Of a DNA stretch of 22,741 nucleotides, positions 15,601 through 21,930 are shown piece by piece (position 1 is the stretch's first letter; each line of letters begins with the position of its first letter). This DNA is from Methanimicrococcus sp034006575 (GTDB lineage: Archaea; Halobacteriota; Methanosarcinia; Methanosarcinales; Methanosarcinaceae): assembly GCA_034006575.1 (NCBI GenBank), contig JAVESN010000017.1, positions 1 to 22,741 of the forward strand, written 5' to 3'. The notes below the pieces were generated by a model. The model had not been told where the DNA came from. It saw nothing but the letters and a program-made list of their open reading frames with translations, and ran no database searches. A program made the translations under genes and the position numbers.

Positions 15601-15734
15601 CCAAAACGCGAAGCGCCCATATAAACAGCGTCCGCCCCGTTTGAAACGGCGGTCAATAATGAAACAATCGTTCCGGCCGGCGCCAGCAACTCGGGAGAAA
15701 CACTCGCCTTATCCGTTGAATTTGAAAATGACAC
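12615..15734 (-). CDS. Large U32 family protein (RlhA/TrhP-like) with DUF3656-type middle region
   Basis: The 1,039-residue protein opens with a complete U32 barrel: ELLAPAG, NGADAVYMGASRFGARA, VHASTQMTVHN, a cysteine cluster CICYSGQC...GKCAQPCR (about 176-206) and DSFKIEGRMKKPEYVAGVV. U32 proteins with this cluster, such as RlhA and TrhP, hydroxylate rRNA or tRNA pyrimidines with prephenate. A middle region (about 330-670) resembles DUF3656, and a second, diverged barrel-like half starts near 698 (GLKAALDAGADRIYIGGEVF). It ends TRGNFIRGTD, like the family's TRGHFFRG. Ser/Asn/Lys-rich inserts, above all at about 493-516, make it longer than usual. The GTG start has AAGGGG 7 nt upstream and a TATA box at 15776. 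'Peptidase U32' is the legacy name; an RNA-modifying role is inferred. Confidence 0.88.
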   Translation of the reverse strand: MSFSNSTDKASVSPELLAPAGTIVSLLTAVSNGADAVYMGASRFGARAYAGNFSDYELAAGIDYAHAFGKKVYVTLNTLYKDEELPFVLELFDALYRHGVDSIIVQDLGLLYRINEKYPDFAVHASTQMTVHNSYHASFLQKRGVSRVVPARENSIPELIEIKKTGVDVEIFIHGALCICYSGQCFFSSFVGSRSGNRGKCAQPCRKRYKLLRNGQTLKTDGQYLLSPRDLNASTNIEKLIAAGMDSFKIEGRMKKPEYVAGVVSVYRNLINRVLDKIHSNPSNQTAGTSELEAAPPEESKSVFLNASEPVLPTASEKETLKKLFNRDFTEGYFIQNPKNELMSRNLPYNKGILIGEIESVHQKSRKIKIRLFSDLTTHDGISIGDIEKSTDSIKDPRFGFTVKRMFIGNNICDFARSGDVVEIPLPAGDSQNQVFLPFIGDFVYKTFDFELQRQISKTLPKMKDEDDDSQIKEWIHSVYSNPSSALPDPFSDSSPNSSSNSSSNSSSKSSSKSSSKSFPDSILNASADSGASARPVYSSSDVFLISEMVEKLSPSESPQISVTLTCQIRIGDPLCIVASDSFGNSAAVFSEYVVEPAQKNPLTKENASDMLFKLGNTIYQTVSAEVDLVGDCFVPVGEFKNTRNKALQALLNERIIRNRRAPIEPNPAETDKSESDFIEIKEENVDRLDFKQFLSEFEPIVSVLVYSKDGLKAALDAGADRIYIGGEVFIDPLTQIEYGVSVQKLIEIAMDSDASIRSKLYYKTPQITKEKEFIALREDLEALLQSGIQNILVSNAGVYEFLISTPAFSNKWNMALGESFNIFNSAAVLNFTERDWFSKPDSNSSPESTTPVPASSVSSILLSSELSVSEIEVFVQNLMRQKKMIFPAECLIHGRQKLMVTEHPLLQTLCASGCASEYVSRHVSDSDREQKTTPDSLAFSDYSLRDMKNYEFPLYADLNGRNHLFNSKILNASDLVLKLNEIGVSVFKIDTIGFSAEEIFLIVSCYKRILLLKEAPKNISGTDSDSQLTRGNFIRGTD
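14185..14256. repeat. In-frame 12-bp repeat inside the U32 gene
   Basis: Six units starting at 14185, 14197, 14209, 14221, 14233 and 14245 read TTTGATGATGAT or TTTGATGATGAA on the + strand; the last is diverged. In the gene they encode alternating SSSN and SSSK tetrapeptides. The 12-bp period keeps the frame, so copy number can change without breaking the protein. Confidence 0.92.
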
Positions 15735-15775
15735 GTCAAAACCCCTTAAAACAATGAATGAAAAAACAAAAGGCG

Positions 15776-15783
15776 ATTTAAAT
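15776..15783 (-). promoter_or_regulatory. TATA box of the U32 gene
   Basis: ATTTAAAT is centred about 45 bp before the GTG at 15734 and predicts a leader of about 20 nt that includes the AAGGGG ribosome binding site (15742-15747). It supports independent transcription of the U32 gene. Confidence 0.5.
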
Positions 15784-15857
15784 AACTTTGCTTTTTAAAA
15801 AATAACGTAAAAAAATAACGTAAAAAAATAAAAACAAAAAACAGAAATAAAAAATAA

Positions 15858-15889
15858 AAGGTTCATCGGGCTTTTTCCGATTAAACCTT
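15858..15889 (-). terminator. Terminator after the ABC lipoprotein gene
   Basis: On the minus strand AAGGTT and AACCTT (6 bp) enclose ATCGG and CCGAT (5 bp) with a small internal loop. The hairpin is followed by a T-rich run. It lies 14 bp after the lipoprotein stop and argues against read-through into the U32 gene. Confidence 0.65.
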
Positions 15890-15902
15890 AAAAATTGAGC
15901 GT

Positions 15903-16895
15903 TTATTGCCCGTCGACATATCCGTCGTAAAAGGACATGTCAAAAAGATCTTCCGTTGTCAATAATTTCGGAACCAATCCCTGTTCGTATTGAGATTTGG
16001 CGTAAGCCACAACATAATCTTCAATGATGTGGGGGTCAGAAATCCAGTCGCCGTCCCAATCGTTAATGGAAGACAAAACGAGGTCTTCTGAAACCTGCGT
16101 TACGTTTGCATAATATTTGGCGGCTTGTTTTGGGTTCTCTTTGGTGTATTCTGTTGCCGCAATGTGAATTTCAAGAACTTTGGCAACGATTTCGGGGTGC
16201 TCGTCAATGAGTTTTTGGTTCACGGCCAAAACACAGCACGCGTGGTCCGCAGACATTTCGCCGGAATTTACGGCAACTTTGCCGAATCCGCCTTGAACGA
16301 TGACCGTCGGAGAGGGATGCGGAAGGAATACGGCGTCAACGGCACCGGATTTCAAAGCGGTTTGCGCTTCGCCGGAGTCCATTCCTTTAATTTCTACTTT
16401 TGAAAGATTGACTCCGTTGTCAACCAACCACTGTTTTAAGAGGGTGTCTTGAATGGAGCCGGGCGGAAAGGTCGCGATTTTTTTGCCTTCAAAATAAGAT
16501 GGTCCGGTGTAATTCGCATCTGTCGGAATGACGATACTTGAGCCTTTTGTTTGAACGGCCGCGATAATCTTTAACTGAGAGTTGTTTTGAGCAATCGCGG
16601 GAATTAAAGGGGCCGCGCCGATATAAGCCACTTGAATCGCGTTAGAGGATAAGGCGACGGCTTCGGGCGGACCGCTTGGGAAAAACTTGTCGTTGACGGA
16701 ATTCACACTCTCCAGAGCGGTCAAATTGGACTTCCACCATCCCATTTCTTTTGCGCTTGAATACGCCATTTGGTGCGTGCTGGGTTGAAAACCAATCGTC
16801 AGATCGATTTCTTCTCCGTCATTGTTTAAACACCCGGAAAATAAAACGGCTGCGATTAATAAAAGGGAGAAACTGATAAGCATAATTTTTTTCAT
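15903..16895 (-). CDS. ABC transporter substrate-binding lipoprotein, NitT/TauT (NMT1/SsuA-like) family
   Basis: The 330-residue protein (from ATG 16895) begins with a lipoprotein signal, MKKIMLISFSLLLIAAVLF, followed by the lipobox FSGC with the modified Cys at residue 22. The mature part has the SsuA/TauA/NMT1 layout: LTIGFQPSTHQMAYSSAKEMGWW, a VAYIGAAPLIPAI segment, GKKIATFPPGSIQDTLLKQWL, and a DAVFLPHPSPTVI segment in lobe two. I prefer ATG 16895 over the upstream in-frame start at 16925 because GGAGG lies 7 nt before it and it gives a clean lipoprotein signal. It is the likely partner of the permease and ATPase at 9339-10901. The substrate is unknown; nitrate, sulfonates, taurine, thiamine precursors and other small molecules occur in the family. 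Confidence 0.9.
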   Translation of the reverse strand: MKKIMLISFSLLLIAAVLFSGCLNNDGEEIDLTIGFQPSTHQMAYSSAKEMGWWKSNLTALESVNSVNDKFFPSGPPEAVALSSNAIQVAYIGAAPLIPAIAQNNSQLKIIAAVQTKGSSIVIPTDANYTGPSYFEGKKIATFPPGSIQDTLLKQWLVDNGVNLSKVEIKGMDSGEAQTALKSGAVDAVFLPHPSPTVIVQGGFGKVAVNSGEMSADHACCVLAVNQKLIDEHPEIVAKVLEIHIAATEYTKENPKQAAKYYANVTQVSEDLVLSSINDWDGDWISDPHIIEDYVVAYAKSQYEQGLVPKLLTTEDLFDMSFYDGYVDGQ

Positions 16896-16926
16896 AATGA
16901 AACCTCCAAAAAGGAAATTAGACAAG

Positions 16927-16936
16927 AGATATATCT
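16927..16936 (-). promoter_or_regulatory. Palindromic TATA element before the ABC lipoprotein gene
   Basis: AGATATATCT is a perfect 10-bp palindrome about 36 bp before the lipoprotein ATG at 16895, extended outward by CAAG and CTTG. It could be the TATA box overlapped by an operator. Predicted initiation falls just before the GGAGG at 16903-16907. Confidence 0.45.
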
Positions 16937-17160
16937 TGTTTGATTTTGAAAAATGTTTCGAGAAAATGATGAGCGTGTTTACGGGTAAAAAGAGACATGC
17001 TTAAAATATTCGGTCAAGCACATCACACGGTTTCTTATTTTTCTCAAAACACTTTCTGAACTTAAACATATTCGGGAAACGTTTTTAAGAGGTGGCAAAA
17101 TGCCGTAAATATTCATTTCCTCAAGAGTCCTATAAAAAACTATCCGAAAACGAATCGTTT

Positions 17161-17190
17161 TTATCATTTTTGTGATAATTATATATATGA
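17161..17190 (+). promoter_or_regulatory. HTH gene promoter with inverted repeat
   Basis: TTATCA (17161-17166) and TGATAA (17173-17178) form an inverted repeat with a 6-nt spacer, directly next to a long TATA stretch ATATATATGA (17181-17190). The start is at 17266, so the leader would be about 50 nt. The placement fits an operator that overlaps the transcription factor B site. The rest of the 370-bp divergent spacer (16896-17265) shows no gene. Confidence 0.45.
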
Positions 17191-17265
17191 TATATCCGTT
17201 TTTGGACAAAAAGAAATTCAAAAGAATATAAAAACTTTAAAAATAAAAATAAAAAAGGGAACAAG

Positions 17266-17784
17266 ATGAACATTTCGGATCGTATTATTAAAGCCGCGTT
17301 TGAGTCGGATGAAAACCTTCAAAACGTTCTTCATCGAGCCATTCGTGAAGATTTGAATATGAACACCATTGATTTTTCAAAAGAAGCCGGAATTCCGCAC
17401 AGCACGCTCTATAAAATTTTATCGGGGTCGCGCGCGCCCAATATCAAAACATTGCGCCAAATCGTCAACACCGTTAAAAAACATGAAAACATCGGCGATG
17501 AGTTTATTGCCGTTATTGCGGCGCGAATGGTTTTAGACACCATCACGGAAACGAAGCGAAAAATCGGCGGTCGTTTGATTACGGTCAAAGAATATTCAGC
17601 CAACTCCATAGAAGAAGCAATTATCGTGGCGACACGTGCCGAAAGAGATGGAGCCAAAGCACTGGTATGCGCGCCAATTGTCAGTCACACGGTTGAAAAG
17701 ATTGTTTCGATACCGGTTACAACGATTATGCCAAAAGAAAGTATCACCGAAGCCATTGAAATTGCAATGAGAAAGATCGGATGA
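17266..17784 (+). CDS. HTH transcriptional regulator with C-terminal sensor-like domain
   Basis: The 172-residue protein has an N-terminal XRE-type helix-turn-helix: IDFSKEAGIPHSTLYKILSGSRAPNIKTLRQIV (about 37-69) with the turn at GIPHSTLYK. A second domain (about 100-172) reads ITVKEYSANSIEEAIIVATRAERDGAKALVCAPIV followed by VSIPVTTIMP and a final helix. The alternating strand-helix pattern resembles the PrpR-N type of ligand-sensing domain; this is a resemblance by eye, not a search result. GGGA lies 6 nt before the ATG. It is divergent from the ABC lipoprotein gene and convergent with the S-layer gene, so local regulation of the transporter is plausible but unproven. A palindrome at its promoter hints at autoregulation. 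Confidence 0.78.
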   Translation: MNISDRIIKAAFESDENLQNVLHRAIREDLNMNTIDFSKEAGIPHSTLYKILSGSRAPNIKTLRQIVNTVKKHENIGDEFIAVIAARMVLDTITETKRKIGGRLITVKEYSANSIEEAIIVATRAERDGAKALVCAPIVSHTVEKIVSIPVTTIMPKESITEAIEIAMRKIG

Positions 17785-17881
17785 TTTAAAATTTATTCTT
17801 TTTTATTTTAGGTTTATTTTTAACCGGAGTACGCCCGGAAATAAAAACGTGGTTTTAACGATTTTAAAAAATGATGAGGCT

Positions 17882-17896
17882 TGCACACGATGTGCA
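17882..17896. terminator. Short perfect hairpin between HTH and S-layer genes
   Basis: TGCACA-CGA-TGTGCA is a 6-bp stem with a 3-nt loop in the convergent spacer. No T-run follows immediately on the + strand. Confidence 0.35.
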
Positions 17897-17918
17897 GCAT
17901 ATTACAAAAAAAGAAGAA

Positions 17919-17940
17919 AAGGTTTGAAAGAACAAACCTT
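17919..17940 (-). terminator. Terminator of the S-layer gene
   Basis: AAGGTTTG and CAAACCTT form a perfect 8-bp stem with a 6-nt loop, 31 bp after the S-layer stop. On the minus strand it is followed by TTCTTCTTTTTTT. This is the clearest hairpin-plus-T terminator in the window, as expected for a highly expressed gene. Confidence 0.7.
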
Positions 17941-17970
17941 CTCGATTTTACTTTTTACTTATCTGATTCC

Positions 17971-20900
17971 TTATTTTCTTTGGAATTTCGATTTAACATC
18001 GTCAACGATTTCCTGAGCAACATATTGATAATTGTCTTTTGTTGCGCCTTTCACACCAAAGAGGTATGCGACAAATCCGATTACTGCAAGGATAAGGATT
18101 GCAAGAATCGCCAAGACAATGTACAAAATGGTGGAGCCGAATTTCGCAGGACCGACAGAAACATTGGAGATGCTGGACGGCAAATCGACTGTTCTATTGC
18201 TGTCAGTTTCTTTTAATGTCAGTCTGTAACTGCCTTCTTCGGGTGCTTTAACGGACAGAGTCACGCTTTTGGTTTCGCCGACATCTACAGAAACAGTTTT
18301 GTCATCCTGATCAATGATATTTCCGCTGCTGTCTGTTAAAACCAAGCTCACGTCGTGTGAACCGCTTTCAATACCGTTGTTTGTAACATCAAAGGAAACT
18401 TTGACAGCTTTCTTAGCAGCCGGCTCATCCGGTTTCATTTCAAAGTTTGCGTAAGCGAAAGCAACTTTTTGAGAAATGTTAACCGATGTTGTTCCGTTGT
18501 TGTATTTATTTTTGGAAACTTCGATTGTAATTGTTCCGGTCTTGTTGAATGTGTAATTCAATTCACCGGTAGAATTTGTTCGCCCCATATTTTCGCCGCT
18601 GACGTAAACAGTTGCATCACTGACAGCCGAGCCGTTTAAGGAATCGGTTGCTTTGATTGTACCGGTTGTTCCATAATAGATGTTTTCAGGAGAAACACGA
18701 ACGGTCATGTTAATGAGTTTTTCATTAACGGTTAACGTTTCGGTTCCGTTGACATAGCCTGATTTTTCACCGGTCACACGGAAAGAACCTGCTTTATCGG
18801 TCGTGTAATTGAGTGTTCCGTCACTGCCTGTTGTTCCGATTTTTGAACCGTTGACATAAACAGTCACGCCTTCAATTGTTGTTCCGCGGTCATTCAATGT
18901 GATTTTAACGACGTCGCCGACAGTTGCGGTGCTCGGACTGACCTTGACACTCAACGGGTCGGTGGAACCGATTGTACGTTCAACGACAGGAGCAAATCTC
19001 AAAGTGCTGTTGTCACCGACTTTGAAATACATTGTTTCATTGCCGACTTTCATGAATTCAGCTTCACTGTCTTGAGAAAGTGAAATTTTTTCATCACTGG
19101 AGAGGCGGATTCCGTCACTGCTGTAACTGTCCACTTTCATTTTTCCGTATTTGGTGTCAGTGTCAAGTTTTGTTAAGTTTAAGGAAGCCTGGAAAACGGC
19201 ACCGATTGAAACGATACTGCTTTCAGTTCCCTGGAAAACGGAATCAACGCGAATACGAATGAATGAGGTGTCTTTGATCTTGCTGTTGTTTCCCTCATAG
19301 ATGTAATCTCTGCCGGAATCAACAATGCTGGAATTGATTTCCCTGCCGTCTTTTTCAATAATCAGACGAGCTTTGTTACCATTGGTATCGATTTGATCAA
19401 TCTTAATAGAAATGCCTTCTTCCAAAATCATTGACTCGCCGGTACGCATTTGGCGTTTTTCGTCGGTGTCAACCAATACTTTGGATAAGTTGCCGTCTTT
19501 CAACAAGCTTCCGTCTTTACCGGCATAATATTTTTCGCCCATGAAACCGACAACACTGTAATCTCCCCAAGCAGAGTAATTATAATCGACTGTTGTGATA
19601 TTGGATGAATATTCCAAATTTCCTTTGTCGATTGAACGGGAGCCGTTGTCAAGAGACTGGTTGATTTTAATTTTTTCAGAAGATTCGACATCGTCGTTTA
19701 TGTCATAATAGAATCCTTCGAAATTTCTCGGATCCCATTCGTAGATAATATAATCAGATTCGCTGTAATCGGAAACAGTACCGCGGATTTCATAGACACC
19801 GGGTTCTGTGTATTCCATAACAGGAGCAAATCTCAATGTGCCGGAATCGGCGACAACGATTTTCACTTTACCCATTAAATCGATTTCAGAATCCTGGCTT
19901 AAACTGATTCTTTCTTCGTTTTCCATTTCGATTCTGTCATTGGTGACACTGGTAATTTCCATTTTTCCGATTTTTGTACCGTCTTCTAATCGGGTTAAAT
20001 TATCAGAAATCTGGAAGATACCTTCCACTTCAACAATGGCACTTTCAGAGCCTTGGAAAACGCTTTTGACGCGTGTTTTGATGAAGGTTGTATTATTTCC
20101 GTTACCGCTGCCGATATTTTTGTAGTAGCTGGCGGTTTCACCTTCGTTTGTAATGTAACTGCCGACTTCTTTGCCGTCTCTTGAAAAGACGATTTGCGCT
20201 TTACCGCCGTTGATATCAATTTGCTGAACAGTAATTGAATATCCTTCTTCAAGCGCATAATTTTGACCGGTACGCAATTGAACGGTGTCGTCTGTGTCAA
20301 CCAACACTTTTGACAAGTTACCGTTTTTCATCAAACTGCTTTTACTGTCACCGGCGAAATATTTGTCACCCATGAAACCGACGATTTCATACGTGCCCCA
20401 GGGTTCATATTCGTAATCTGTCTCGGAAGTTGTTGTTTGGTAAGTCAGATCTCCTTTATCGATGGAACGACCAATGTTTCTAATGGTCATACTTTCATCG
20501 CCCTGACCGGTATCCAAATTATAATAGAAGCCGGAGAAACTGCGTGCATCCCAAGTATATGTTGTCGGCATTCCTTCCTGCCAAATGCGGCTGCCTGTAG
20601 ATCTGGGCGTAACACTGATTTCCCAGGATAATGTTTGTTCTTTTTTGGGTGTTGCAGAATCATTGGTCATTGTCAAGTTTAGTTGGAATTTACCTGTTTC
20701 AGAAGGTCTCCATGAAAAATTGCTTGAATTATTACCTGTATCGGGTGTAACAGTGTATTGGCTTGAAGGAACAACTTTCCAATCACTGTCGGTCTCATTA
20801 TAAATTTTAAGTTCCCATTTGAAAGTTACTTCTTCTTTTGCAGTTATATTGATAAAAGTAGTAACCCCGGATTCAATATTGAAATTCTTTGTTCCGTTTG

Positions 20901-21819
20901 AACTGTTATTATCTTTAAAAATTTCTCGATTAGAATCAGATTTGGAGTCATCGACAAAATTAATAACAGCTGCTTCAAGCTCGACCTGGTTTGTATTAAA
21001 CAAACTGTAATTTGTTCCGTCTGTTCCTCTGACTTTTAATGTATATTTTTCACCAGGATTTAAACTCGAAACAACTAACGGATTCGAAGCTACTGTATCA
21101 CCTGAAGCGACAATACCACTGATATTTCCTTCAACGGTATAGTTTATGTATCCGGTCCATTTTGATAATGCCCAAGTAATTGAATCAGTGGTTTTTGAAT
21201 TCATTGAGATTTCGGTGGGCTCGATTGTTTTAAGAACTTTCTCATTATGATTTGTACCATCCGTTGTACGGAAACGAATATCAGTGACAGCATTAGAATT
21301 CCCATTAACAAGCGCAGTTGTTGCTACTGTGACGTCGATCCAATCACTGCCATTATAAATTTCAAGTTTTTCGGTCCCGGAAGGGGTCCATGCATTCCAT
21401 GTCAACTCAAAATGAGTTTCGTTTGAATTTGAAGTAGAAACTAAATTACCAACCACAGGGTCAGGTAAAACTGGAACAGGATCAGAAACAGTAAAGGTTT
21501 TTGTTTGTACGTCAGATAAATCTTTAGTATTAACAATAATGGTATAAGTGCCTGCAGTCAATGAACCTGAATAACTGGAAGAGTTAACTCCGGTTGTTTT
21601 AGGGAAACCAGAAATGGCTATAGAACTTGAATCTTCGATTGTTACATAATATTGAGCTGTACCAGATACATCATCATCATCCCAACTGAACGCAACTGAA
21701 AATGATGTAGAATCACCACTTTCAGAATCAATTACCAGATTGGAGATGGTTGCACTCGCCGTCCCGACCATTGCAAACAGCAACAGCAAAACGACTGCAT
21801 ATTTTAGTATATTTTTCAT
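17971..21819 (-). CDS. S-layer glycoprotein with tandem DUF1608 domains
   Basis: The 1,282-residue protein has a signal peptide (cleavage probably after about residue 23, TASA). Fibronectin/Ig-like beta domains follow (about 25-400; for example YTWDA is preceded by SWEISVTPRSTG), then two homologous S-layer (DUF1608) repeats at about 405-668 and 690-948. Both contain WDxRxFxGFYY, SIDKG, VGFMGxKY, NLSKVLVDTD, SVFQGxES and end TLRFAPV. Two Big-like repeats with SPxxxxxG and TLNYT/ELNYT patterns and a CARDB-like domain (about 1119-1225) follow. One membrane helix (about 1228-1256) leads to a 25-residue charged tail ending VKSKFQRK. Many N-x-S/T sites suggest glycosylation. In Methanosarcina the homologous DUF1608 tandem forms the porous S-layer lattice; this one adds about 400 N-terminal residues. 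It is a single gene with its own promoter and terminator. Confidence 0.93.
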   Translation of the reverse strand: MKNILKYAVVLLLLFAMVGTASATISNLVIDSESGDSTSFSVAFSWDDDDVSGTAQYYVTIEDSSSIAISGFPKTTGVNSSSYSGSLTAGTYTIIVNTKDLSDVQTKTFTVSDPVPVLPDPVVGNLVSTSNSNETHFELTWNAWTPSGTEKLEIYNGSDWIDVTVATTALVNGNSNAVTDIRFRTTDGTNHNEKVLKTIEPTEISMNSKTTDSITWALSKWTGYINYTVEGNISGIVASGDTVASNPLVVSSLNPGEKYTLKVRGTDGTNYSLFNTNQVELEAAVINFVDDSKSDSNREIFKDNNSSNGTKNFNIESGVTTFINITAKEEVTFKWELKIYNETDSDWKVVPSSQYTVTPDTGNNSSNFSWRPSETGKFQLNLTMTNDSATPKKEQTLSWEISVTPRSTGSRIWQEGMPTTYTWDARSFSGFYYNLDTGQGDESMTIRNIGRSIDKGDLTYQTTTSETDYEYEPWGTYEIVGFMGDKYFAGDSKSSLMKNGNLSKVLVDTDDTVQLRTGQNYALEEGYSITVQQIDINGGKAQIVFSRDGKEVGSYITNEGETASYYKNIGSGNGNNTTFIKTRVKSVFQGSESAIVEVEGIFQISDNLTRLEDGTKIGKMEITSVTNDRIEMENEERISLSQDSEIDLMGKVKIVVADSGTLRFAPVMEYTEPGVYEIRGTVSDYSESDYIIYEWDPRNFEGFYYDINDDVESSEKIKINQSLDNGSRSIDKGNLEYSSNITTVDYNYSAWGDYSVVGFMGEKYYAGKDGSLLKDGNLSKVLVDTDEKRQMRTGESMILEEGISIKIDQIDTNGNKARLIIEKDGREINSSIVDSGRDYIYEGNNSKIKDTSFIRIRVDSVFQGTESSIVSIGAVFQASLNLTKLDTDTKYGKMKVDSYSSDGIRLSSDEKISLSQDSEAEFMKVGNETMYFKVGDNSTLRFAPVVERTIGSTDPLSVKVSPSTATVGDVVKITLNDRGTTIEGVTVYVNGSKIGTTGSDGTLNYTTDKAGSFRVTGEKSGYVNGTETLTVNEKLINMTVRVSPENIYYGTTGTIKATDSLNGSAVSDATVYVSGENMGRTNSTGELNYTFNKTGTITIEVSKNKYNNGTTSVNISQKVAFAYANFEMKPDEPAAKKAVKVSFDVTNNGIESGSHDVSLVLTDSSGNIIDQDDKTVSVDVGETKSVTLSVKAPEEGSYRLTLKETDSNRTVDLPSSISNVSVGPAKFGSTILYIVLAILAILILAVIGFVAYLFGVKGATKDNYQYVAQEIVDDVKSKFQRK

Positions 21820-21874
21820 AAGTTATCATAACCTTTAAAATGTATTTTCGTATTTTGTGAAATTTTCCCTTAAA

Positions 21875-21930
21875 TTTTTACTCCAAAAGTAAAAACAGAT
21901 GAACGTATTTCACCTTTCATATCATATATA
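21875..21930 (-). promoter_or_regulatory. S-layer promoter and 5' leader hairpin
   Basis: The minus-strand TATA box TATATATGAT (21921-21930) lies inside the last codons of thiL. It predicts initiation near 21898 and an unusually long leader of about 78 nt. In the leader TTTTTACT (21875-21882 on +) and its complement AGTAAAAA (21888-21895) form a perfect 8-bp stem with a 5-nt loop close to the predicted 5' end. AAAGG lies about 12 nt before the ATG. Confidence 0.5.

Noticed and set aside
16979..17221. 80-codon minus-strand frame upstream of the ABC lipoprotein gene
   Set aside because: It overlaps the HTH gene promoter and its TATA box, has no ribosome binding site and no family resemblance. 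It is most likely a chance frame.
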